From assembly GCA_039619475.1 (NCBI GenBank), contig CM077116.1, forward strand, positions 382,936,760-383,000,759: DNA of 64,000 nucleotides. Reading direction: 5' to 3'. This DNA comes from Icerya purchasi. Lineage: Eukaryota; Arthropoda; Insecta; Hemiptera; Monophlebidae. The notes under the pieces are model-generated. The model searched no databases, was not told where the DNA came from, and saw only the letters and a list, made by a program, of their open reading frames with translations. Every line of letters begins with the position of its first letter. Position 1 is the stretch's first letter. Positions 43,401 to 55,400 of this stretch are shown one piece after another. The translations under genes were made by a program, and so were the position numbers.

Positions 43401-46400
43401 ATTTAATGAACATAATGAGTATTTACTTACCCTGATAAAATGTTGAATGACGTAATTAATGTTTATGATCGAATGTTGTATTACTTTGGTCACGTTAATG
43501 GGTTTAATACTCGTATTGTTCAGTATTACAGAGATATATACTGATTGCTGATGAGAAAGATGCGTTTTAGTTTTTTTTTCTTTTTTAGACTTATAATTTA
43601 TATTTGTTAAAAAACTGAACATTAATAATACGCATTTTCGTGTTGTTATAACTGATTTTTATATTGAAAATTCTGTTTTCATAGCAATATGTAATACTCA
43701 TTTTTTGTAACTAATACTTCTAGATCAGGATTTCTTTAAGTATAAAAAAAAAATTTGAGTCTTTTTTCATACATAATCTTTAAACTTCTGAAAAGAATAC
43801 ATGTACATCGGGTTTGCATAAACAGAAAGGAACGCTTAAAAACGTGGCTCGTACATGAAGTATTCAGAGACGGCATATCTAAATAATGTAACCTTTTTTG
43901 TTTATTTATTTATTTTTCGCATAAAAAAAATTGTCTCTACCGGTACTGATTGTTTTAATCTAATCTATTCGTGATCGCTTATTCTGCTTTAAATATTCTG
44001 ATACCAGTTATATTAAAATAATTATCTTTTATATCCATCATACTGTACGAAAACCCCGAAAATTAGAAGGCAAAAAAATGAATGAATAGATTGGATAATG
44101 ATACTAACAATTATCTAGTCTGTTATTTGTTTATTTTATTTTGTTCTTTATGGTTTTCTCGATTATCAGATGGTTTAATGGCGATTTAGTATTTAAGGAG
44201 AGCTAATTATATTAGTATAAGTAGATTTTCGGAATATTTAATGTAGAATAGACGATCGAGATTGAAGTAGGTTAACGAATTTAACCTACAATATTGCTCA
44301 ACTATCTTTTTGTCTAATGTCGCTAAAGCAGCTAGGAAAGATATTTTATTAGTGTTCAGCGGACTAATTATGTGTAATTTGCGAATATGGTCATAGCGGT
44401 AAGAGAAAACGGCGTTTAATAATCTTTTCAATTCATAACAATTGTGTTCTCGTGTAACGTGTAGAATTTAGATGAATTCCCAATGATATTGAAACAATCT
44501 AGTGCCTATGATGAAACATACATATATAAACGGTTTTAATAAAACCAGTTTTTGTAATGATCGATGAAGAATTTTATAAATCAGAGTATGAGTAAGTTTT
44601 GCGCTCTGGTATAGGATTCAAATTGAAAGAAATTTTGATACGAAGGAAAGACAGGATTAGAATAAATAATACTTTTTTATGAAATGGTAGATTGAAAAAA
44701 AAAATCGAATTTTTTATAAAGCCATAAAAAATTAGCAAAGAAACTTTTATTAAAATAAAGGGAAAATATGAACCTCAAAATTTTAAAATTAAAGGAGCGA
44801 TATGAACGTGAATGTCTTAAAAGTGTTATCAAATTTCCTACGGAAATGTAAATTCGAATAAATACGTGAGTTGTTCAATAACGACTTGGATGGTTAGAAA
44901 TCGCGGAGTGCGAGATCTGTTGAATATAATGGGGAGGGAGCATCTGAATACCGCGGTCACGTAGGAACTGAGATACAAAATGTGCGACATGGGAATGCAC
45001 ATTATCATAATGCAATTTTCATCCTCCCCTTGTCATATGTGGTTGCTTTACTTGGATGTGTTGACGAATTGATTTGTGCAGGACATCGATTTAGTATTCA
45101 GAGTTTATTGTTTGGCCTTCCGGAATGATGTCAATGTATAACATTTCATCTTTATTGAAAGACGTAATAATCGTAATTATGGAAACAGACTTACTCCTTT
45201 TTGTTTTTTAAGGAGGCGGCACACTTTTTTCTACTACTATTTTGTTTCCGAGCCGTACATGTGTATCCGTACTTCATCAACTGTTATTAAATTATCGAGG
45301 TATGTGTAGGGTTTAATGTTTCTAACAATACTCGCAAACAACATCTTAATTCGATTTTTGCCCCTGTCTAAGCAATCTCGTATCCAGCGCGCGCAGAGAC
45401 GTGCGATAAATCCAATATAATGGTTAATAAGTGGTGAATGATACCTGTGGACACGTCTGGAATCGCAACGAACTCTCTCACAGTTAATCGACGATCTTTC
45501 CGTATGATTGTTGTCACCGGCACACCTGTTTCACCTTTCAGCTCAGCGCTTAGTGCCTACCCTCCTCGGACTACAAATACTAATGTTGACCTTGAGATAG
45601 CTGATATATGCTCGCCAAAATAATTCCACGTTTCTTTTGATGTTTTCAAGTTGAAGGAAAATTGAACGGTATACCTCTGTACTTTTAATTCGACCTCCAT
45701 AGTGGGTGTGCGATTTTTACGGGAACATTTTTAAACAACTGTTACGAACTAGTGTAACTGTTCGCGGAAGCCACCGGTGGCTTTGTATTGATTTAATTTT
45801 TAAGTTTCATTTGTATTTTTACGGTATAGGAAGTTTGCAATCTGGTTGCGAAAGGTGCTATTGATGGCCATAACACCATATTGACTGTACGTACAGCTCC
45901 TGATCCAGTGGATCCTCAGGTATATGAACCGTGGGATATGACTGAAAGAGAGCGCGAAGTAGCTATTAAGTTTATCAAACTGATTCAAGGACGATTGCCA
46001 AGCAAAGTATGTTTTTGTTTAGCTATCATAATATTTTAATTGAAAAGTAAAATAACGATGAAAATTTCAATAAAAATTTTCTCGCTGTCAAGTTATTTAA
46101 TTTTATACGATTGTATATGAATCAGTTGGCTGAAGGAAAATAGAAAAAAACATACTTCCGTTTAATAAACGGGGGAGCAACGAAAAAATTTCTTAGGTCA
46201 GTTTTCAGTTATATATGTAAATTAATCATTGAATTTTAAATTATAGGATATTAGAAAATGCGATGATTTATCTCCTATGGAAGAAGATATGACTTTATCA
46301 GTTAGCACAGTTAGTTCTGGTCAAGAGTAAGTTTGATATGTACATATATACTTTACGTTCTATATTTTGTTTTGCTGGCCATAAGTAACTTGAAATTAAT

Positions 46401-49400
46401 ATATTTTTTATTTCATTTAAAACGATAACTTTATGAGCCTGTTTAAATGAATTGATATTTTTCTAATAATTTTCTTGTTGGTGAAAAGTTATTTGTTGGA
46501 CTGAATTTTTTTCCATTCGTAATTAGTATATATCCGTGTTGTTCACAATTGTTTACGTGAATTCATTACAACACTTTTTCTTCGTTTGGCGCAACAAATC
46601 GCATTTTAATCGAATACGATACTGAAAAAAGCATTTATAAATATACTTCAATCTATTTCTGTAATTGAAAATCCGTTTTGTTAATGGGGGGTGGGTTTTT
46701 ATAATTAAACGATTAAAAAACAAAGTGATAATACAAAGGGTTTTATATTTATTCATCGCTCGATGCTTAGCTCACATTGATGAACCAACGATTAAGTACA
46801 GTAAATTTTCTCTTTTACATGATTTAGAATTTTGAAATCCTTTATTTTTTTGTTCTTTAAGCTATTAATTTTTATCGAAGTATTTTAAATTAATTTAATA
46901 ATTAAAGAGTCCGGATCGTCTACATTATTTAAGTAATTTTTTACGTTCTCTGTATTTAGTAGTTCGTTAAATTTATCACAATATTCCACCCTGTTATCCT
47001 TTGTAGCTTTCAGCCCTTTTTGATTTATTGGTATATGTACGTTTAGACATTATTATATTTAATTTACATCATATTGGTCTATGATCCGAGTGGAATAAGA
47101 ACTTGTGCACCTGCATGGATAAATGTGTATATGGTGTGTATGTGCTTATTTCTCTATTTATTTTGTATTTTTAAGTATATATGAGTATACATATATATAT
47201 ATATATATATATAAATAAATTACAATTCATAACATTATTATGGTAATTAGAGTATAGCTCAGTTGTGTATTATACTTCTCATTCTAGCCGTCCAAGTTTA
47301 TAGTGATCCTTTAGGCTTTTTAAAAAGCTATTCATAATCCTAAAATTGTTTTGCAGAAATTAAACAATTTTTTACCTTTTAGGTTTCTACTCCCGTAATT
47401 ATTTAGACCCATTATTTTATTTTCTTCCGGTTTTCTTTCACCTCTTTGACTATTAAAGTCTCCCATTAATATAATTTGAATGTTTCCTGTTACATCTTTG
47501 GTTATTTGAAATTTCGCTAATATTCCTATAGGTCTCTTCATATACGATTTGGTTCGAGACAACTGTCGGGAAATAAACCTGTATAATTGTTAAAATTTTA
47601 CCGTTACTGATTCTAAATTTTGCAGTTGCTATTCTATCTGTGTACCCTCTAAATTTCATTAAATTGAACCTCTATCCTTTACTTATCAAAAAGCCAAAGC
47701 CGACACCTCTCTGTCTATTTTCATTTCCTTTCTAGCGCAACAATTTCCCTGACTTTTACCCTAAGATATGCTCTCCCTGCCTCCTGATCTCAGCTAAATT
47801 GGTACATCCATTTCAATTTTATCGAATGCTGCTTTGAACTCTAGTACTTTATCATTACTTCTTAAAGTTTTTACATTTACGCTGCCTATAATCACACTTG
47901 TTTTATCTTTATTCTTACTGGAATTAGTAAAATTAAAATTTTGTTTTGTTAGGCTGATTTGAGGGGTTGGGTCTAATTTGCCCTTGCTGACCAGGCTTTA
48001 CTGGACGAAATTGGTCGAGTTTGGCTTTGTCATTCATGTCTTTTTATTTAAACTTTTTTTTCCCGGTAATATGACGTGGTGCTGGTAAAGCTATTCATCG
48101 TCGCTTGTCTGAGCTGCTTTTGCCGGTTCTGCTGCTGTTGCAGTGAATCACTGTTATCATGACTAGCACTCTGTGCCGTTCTTGCACTGCTCATACCGTA
48201 TTCTCTTAACAGTTGATCTAGTTGTTCTCTGTTGGTTATGATGATCGAGCTACCATCTTCCGATGCCGTGACGTATACTATTTTATCTTTGTTCCATGCG
48301 TAAACTAACTTGCCCGTCTTACACGGGCCTGCTTTGCTGCAGATAGTAAATCGCGTGTATATCGAGTTGTGTCTTTATTGTTATATTTTTTTTTTTTTTT
48401 TAGGTGTACGATTTGGCTTTTTTCCCCTGCTGTATAACTTTGGTATAATTTCCGCTGTATTGTACTGTCTACGTAATCTGTGCAGGGCTTTTATATCACA
48501 TTCTTCCAAATGTACATCCGATTTACCCGCTACATTGATTATTTTCGATTTTAGGTCTTCTTTTAACTCGAACGATGAATTATAACGTTATTCCTCCGCG
48601 AATTTTATTTTATTTATCTTCGCTTTCACATATTGGTTTTCTTTTTTTAACCAATCTATTTTAGATTTAATCTTCTCGTTTTCTTCCTTCAATCCAATTA
48701 TTTCTAACATTATATTTTCTAACTTTGTATTCGTTGCACCTCACGTCGATCTTAGCGATACAACACCATTGCACATTTCTAGGAATTTATCATCCATCTC
48801 TGATCAAAATTTTTGAAAAAATCCGAAACGTAAATTACGATAAAATATGCAGTGACTCACAAAATTATTCATACACCTGTCAGTTTACGGGTAGAGTGTA
48901 ATGTTTTCACTGATCAGAAGGGTAGAAAAGGACGAACACAAAAAAAAGAGAAAAGAAAAGGGGATGTGTAGAAGATCCCGTAAGGAACTCAGAATCCTCC
49001 AAACACAGAATGAGTAACAAACGCTGGTGTCAGAAAAAACGACGATGCGAAACAAAACACGTCACTAAAAGATTCATACAATCACAAAATGATTCATACA
49101 CGCACTAGAAAAGTAGCGTAATGCTGGAAATACAATGAGTCATCAGTACATCACCATGTTGTACGTTCTTGCCAACACTCTGACATTCAGTGTAGTCGAA
49201 AAAAGGTACAAGTCAATGGTGCGCGCGCGAAGAGCGACATTGTGAGATACGTCGTTGGCCGTAAAGAAAGTGGTGAACTTGCTTCGGGAAGAAGGTAAGA
49301 TCCTAGGTGAGATAGCCACGTTACTTAAGCTGCCGCGCGGCACAGTTCAAAGTATTGTCACGCGATTTATTCACGAAGAAAGAGTACTTTTGCAAAAAAG

Positions 49401-52400
49401 TACAGGTCGACCGGAGAAGCTCAATAAACATGACGAGCGAGCAATACTCTTCAAAACCAAAGGGAACCCGAAGTTGAGTGCTCCAAAATTGACGGCAGAG
49501 TTCACTGCTGCAAGTGGAAAGACCGTATGTGTAGAGATTGTCTAGTCTGACAGACGTTGCGCAAGGCGGGGTACAAGGGGTCGTATTGCAATGAAAGAAA
49601 CGCTTAATTAGCGACAAAAATTGTATAAAACATTTCGGTACGCTCGCGAGTACATCCAAAAGCCCCCGGAATACTGGGAAGACGCAATTTTTATCGACAA
49701 ATGTAAATTTAGTGTAGTTATCCCGAAAGGCGTGTCACGCTGTGGCAAAAGCCGAACACCGAATTGAAAAAGCGACACATATAAGGAACTGCCAAACACG
49801 GAAGTGGTAGCACCATGAGTGTTTATCGAGGAAATTATGACAGTTACCAGGTACTCGAATCTCGAAAAGATGGGTTTGGGAAATATTTTCAAATACTACG
49901 AAGACAACGCCCGAAACATTCGGCATGAACTGTTAAGGAATGGAAACTGTATAATTGTCCTTGCCTACTACACCCTCCTCCGCAATCTCCCGATTTAAAC
50001 CTCATTGAAAACCTTTGGGATAAACCCGATAGAGAAGTTCACACCTCGCTGCCGTCCTCCGTCGCTGAGCTCCGAATTTTTTGATTTATTTTATTTGATT
50101 AAGATATTTAAGTTATTTTATAAAAATATACTTATTATCAGTCACATGCGGGGGAGTTTCGTCATTTTTTTCCTTTTTCTTATGCAGTATATGAAAACTT
50201 TTGTAACTGTATGAATAATTATATAATCTCCTTGTCGACATGTGATCGTCTTTAGTTCTTTCAGTATTTAGCGCAGGCGCTCCTTTTTTCTTTCTGTTAC
50301 ACTACCTGTGCATTGTCAATATATATTTTTCATTTTTTTCTTATTTTTCCATTCATCCGCCGAAAACATAACCACTCCTGTACATTGTAGTAGTTATATG
50401 AATAATTTTGTGAGTAGGTATGTTATCATAAGCGCGAAAATGTACGCCCTTAATTTTTATCACTTATTGCCGAACGCCACGTGGTATGTTAGGCATGTAA
50501 TATAAAATATATATAACAAAAAAAAACAACAAATAAACGGATAACACATTTAGTATTAGTGTCGCTCTCACGTTCACCCTTTAATGCCAACAAATTTTTT
50601 ACCTTACATTATAATCGTATTGTATTTCATTAATTTATAGATTTTTTTTGTGAAAAGTTGTTTGAACATTCAGTCATTGTACGTTTAAAGTTGAACTGAG
50701 TAAAAAGTGATCCAAAACAAACACCGCAGAAAATCGTTTTTTGCGTTATGTTATTAATTCGTAAAATATCATGAAGTTTTTTTTTTTTTATGTAGTTTAT
50801 TCTCACCGGATAGAGAAAAAACGAATGCAAGTATCGCCAGTATGTCGGATTATTATTCGCAAGATTCAAACACGTTTGGAACGATGAAAGGTAAAACATA
50901 CAGTAACAATCAGATTCATCAACAACAAGAGGAAATTGTTTTGTATGTTCCAGAGATTGAAGAAATCAGAATTAGTCCGGTTATATCTCGGAAAGGATAC
51001 TTAAACGTTTTAGAGCAAAAATCAAATGGCTGGAAGAAACGTTGGTTGGTAAGTATCGCTGAAATTACTAATAGGAAAATTTCAAAGAAAGAGATGCGGT
51101 TATCTCAGATTTTCCTTGAAATTACATTATTACTTCTTTTTCTCCTTTTTGTCAGTTTAAAAATAATGCCAGATGATTGCTTATTTGTAAAAATGAAATT
51201 GAGTTATTTTAAAATTGACCGTTCCTTTTTAAAAAAATTTTTTAAGGTCGTCAGACGTCCGTATGCATTCATTTATCGCGATGAAAAAGATGTTGTCGAA
51301 AGATCGTTAATTAATTTAACAACTGCTCAAGTTGAGTATTCAGAGCATCAGATAGAAATGGTAAAAGTTCCCAATTCATTCAGGTAATTTTTATAAATAT
51401 TAATTTGTATTTTAAAATATACGAAGATTTTCGTGATTTCTTTTCCTAAACTACCGTGTCCTAATTATTGTTCGTTAACGTTTTAAACAGTAGTTACTTT
51501 GTTCATTATCTCTGCTATAATCCCAGTAACAGCAGATAATGAAATTCAAACACTTAATTAGCAAAAAAAAAAAAAAAGAAAAAAAGAGAGTCGATAAAAA
51601 AAACAAAACATGTACTAGTGAGTGAATTATAGTTCGCATCTAGAAATCTTTCTTTGGCTTCTTGCTTAAGAAAGCTATTCGAGAGTATGCTTAACTGGCG
51701 CCTTGTTTGGTGGCTAGAGCATAATAATCTGGTCTCTAACAATATGTTCGGTTTTCGTCCTGGTCTTGGTCCTTTTGACTGCGTTAGTCTCCTTCTTTCT
51801 GATATATACAAAGCGCTTCTCGAAAGAAAACACACAGTCGCTGCGTTTGTCGATGTAGTCTCTGCTTTCGATAATGTTCATCTTCCTTCCCTTAAAAATA
51901 AGATGATTTCAATTGGCATTCCTGTTCAACTTTCCTTTCTAATAATTCAACTCTTTCAAAATAGAACCATTCATCTTTCTGCTCCATCTTTTTTTGACTC
52001 TAGGTGTGTGTTTCGTGGTCTTCCTCAAGGGTCATGTTTAAGTCCTATTCTTTTTAATATCTACTCGCGTGTCTCTGTTTCGACAGTCAATTATGGTGAT
52101 TCGCGCGATTCTGGTCCCTAAGACCTGTGCCAGTTGTAGCAAATCTAACTCCCGACGTTTGCTCTTCAGTACTAAATCGCGACACGAATAATATGTATTT
52201 TTTTTTTATATCTTTTAATGTACAAAAATAGCGAGAAACTTTTCAAAACTTTTTTCATATTCGAAGAGTGTCTTTACATGATATTTAATAAAATTTAGTA
52301 ATTACGAAAAGCTATAAACAATATATTGAACGAAATAGATGAAAATGAAAATTAATCGCACTGACTACAATATATGCGGCCAAGATAATTACGTTAAGTA

Positions 52401-55400
52401 TCGGTAGATAATTTTATAGAAAAGCAAAACACAAATATCATGGGAAAAAACGAAAACAAACGGTTTTTATTTTTCTTTTACTACCGACTAGATTCTGAAA
52501 ATTTGCGGTAAGTTTGCGATTAATATTAATTTCACGCGTCTTATACCACCATATTCGCGCTAATTTATGTGTAGTAGGCCGGACACATACGGGACTGCAT
52601 TTCTATCGTGATAACAAGTGATTACAATCAGTTCCAAGTGTAGTCTTGCGTCTACACTAGCGTTGTATATAACGGTGCCTAGTACACTATACCTATATCT
52701 ATACAGCTAGAATATACAAATAGGTAATTGCCGACGCTCAGAAGCAGAATACGGTACTATGATGATGCTGATGATATTCGAACAACTGTTACTCTTCGCT
52801 GGACGAATATCAAGCAACGACGATAAGTCTTACTAGCAACGGTCGCTCAGGACGATCAACGATGATTAACATTAACAAACAAATTAACAATAATTAATAA
52901 AATCACAGTTTTTCGCTGCCAGCTGCGCTACTTACCATCTTATCTGTCTATAACGATCAGTCAGCAGATAGATAATTTTCATCCGAAGAGCTGAGCTGCT
53001 GATAGATACATAAAACTGTTAGACGAAGCTAAAGGAATAATTTCGGCCGTTCGCTTAAATTAAAACAACGCCGGACATACTCCGTCGGAACACGGCGAAC
53101 TATATCGTTTCTTATAAATACATAAATGAAAGCAATGCCTATTTTCTATCAATAATATGTATGTACATCGAACGTGTATTTATATATTTTATTATTACTA
53201 CTGTAGGCCGCGACATTTTTGACGTGAAAAGAATCAGTGTTAATTTTATTAGTATTATACGTCTTGGTTCTAATTACTTGAAGTATATGCGATTTTTCGT
53301 TTTATTGTTTACAGCGTTGTCACAAAACACAGGGGTTACCTAATGCAAACTCTAAATGATAAAGAAGTTTACGAATGGTTATACGCCATCAATCCGTTAC
53401 TAGCGGGCCAGATCAGGTACGTAGCCATAGTTAGATAAATAACCGAAAAATTGATAATTAGCAATTTTGAGTACAATTTTGCATAATTAAATAATGTCGA
53501 ACATAAGCAATTTATAATGAAATACATCTAATCGGGAACTAAAATTTGTGCGCTATTTGAATTATTAGCTAGTGGAACCTTAAAAATATTTACTTAGGCG
53601 TTCTTACGGCCTGGTTATGTATTGTTCGTTTGGATTACAGTCACTGATAACTTAATATCAAATGTACCGCTATTGCATTATTAATAAATGCTATAGAATA
53701 GGTAGGTTTTCACTTATTAAAGAAAATAAATTTTAGATAGTTTGGAATAAAAAACGTCATACAAATTATAGGAACATTTAAAATGGCCGTTTCTTGGAAG
53801 CCTCTCTTACGTTCGTATTTAACAAAGAAAAACACCTTCCGCGGGTGAAATTCGCGACATAAAAGGTAGCCGTAATTAACATTTTAACCAGTGAAAATTA
53901 TGTAATTCCAAGTTTCTGCATTTTCAACTTCTTCGGATCAATGGGGATAAAATGGATTCAATACTTTTCTGATTAAATATAAAAATTTTGGGGCTTAGCA
54001 AAGGAAGAAGATACTTTGACGAAATTGTAGACATAAAGTTAAATATATGAAAGTAGTTTTAAATTACTTGTTTGCTTCTTTTTTTTTCTGAAATGAATTG
54101 TTTCCGCGCGTCGTATATATGTTATAATTATTACATTTCGGTTATGTATTTATGTGGAAAGGTAAAAACTGTCGATGTAATAAGCGTGTTTTTTGATTTG
54201 AAACATTTAAAGAAAGCACAGATTTACAATTGAGAGTAGTGCTCCTGATGCGTCGTAATGCTGTGTAGATTAAGATAAACTCGTAGAATAAATTTAATAT
54301 GAATTTTTCTTGGCCGAGTGCGGCAGTTTAACCCCTACTGTGTATTGAATTGTGCAAAAAGCAAAGTGCTACATACTTTCTTCATCCCTCTGAGCTATTT
54401 TAACTGTTGGAATGTTTTTTTTTTTGATATTTGAAGTACGTGTGACATTAAATAAGCCTATACTGCAAGTACTTTAAAAACTTCATCTGTACACTCTCCA
54501 TTCTATTTATCGAATAATTGGATATGCAGGATTTCAAATAAGAGTGACCGAATTTCAAATTTGATCGGACTAATAGAGTGTAAAAAGTTATATGTGTTTC
54601 AAATTATCTAAAATTCGTACCATTTCACATGATTAAACTTAACATTTTCTTCGCTTTATAAATCGCGTACATTAGATAAATTTTAAGTGTAAATTTGGCA
54701 TCTCATAAAATGCCGAGATCCCCGACGCGAGTCCCATTTTTTAACAGAAAACCTTCTATCGCACTGGTAGGGAGAATTTTCCATGTAAATGAAATGAGAG
54801 TTACATTTAGATTTATTCATTGTCAGTTATTAACTACACTTCGAGATATGAACTAATTGACGTCTTTTTTTTCGATATATTTCTTATTTCTTCGAACAAT
54901 TTCGCATCGTCAGTGTACAGTAATGTCGTAGAATGTTGTGTTACAATCGGTAAATCGTCAATGTACAATAAAAGGGGAGAAAAGGTCCTAAAATGGAACC
55001 CTGAGGTACTGCTAAAGGGCAGAAAGAAGAAGAGGACCTGCAGTTTTTAATTTGAACATATTATCGCCTTCGATCATGCAAACAACCTCTCTTATAGTGT
55101 TAGTAATCCATGGTAGAGCACAAAATTAGATAATTTTCTCAGCAGAACTGAGTGACTACTTTATCAAAGGTTTTTTGAAAGTCTATGTACGTTCACTCGG
55201 AAGGACTTATTTAGCATAGCAAAAACGTGATCCGTAAACGTCATTAAGTGTTTGTAACTGACCTATCTTCGATAAAGCCCCATATTGGTCAATAGAAATG
55301 TAATGTTTTAGCGGCGCTTTATAAAAAATTAGGTCGAAAACTTTAGCGATTTGCGAGAAAAAAAGATATATAGTTCGGTAATTAGTAATATTATCATTAG

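Larger units (their letters stand above)
46327..50795. other. Intron 20 with LINE and Tc1-like relics
   Basis: 46327-47190 has nothing notable. (TA)n at 47189-47212; minus-strand LINE endonuclease and upstream part at about 47330-48330; Tc1-like element at 48851-50420. 50420-50795 leads to the acceptor ttatgtag after a T run. Confidence 0.78.
51384..53314. other. Intron 22 with RT fragment and dispersed repeat
   Basis: Contains a LINE RT fragment (51654-52121) and the second copy of the dispersed repeat (52591-52757). 52770-53314 has no identified feature. Acceptor gtttacag. Confidence 0.78.

Noticed and set aside
49255..49545. Active transposase gene
   Set aside because: The frame breaks after the DNA-binding part, and stops interrupt the catalytic region.
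50842..51387. 181-codon open frame as a separate small gene starting at 50842
   Set aside because: It is exon 21, an intron read-through and exon 22 of unc-104. The splice donor at 51049 and acceptor at 51246 restore the PH domain.
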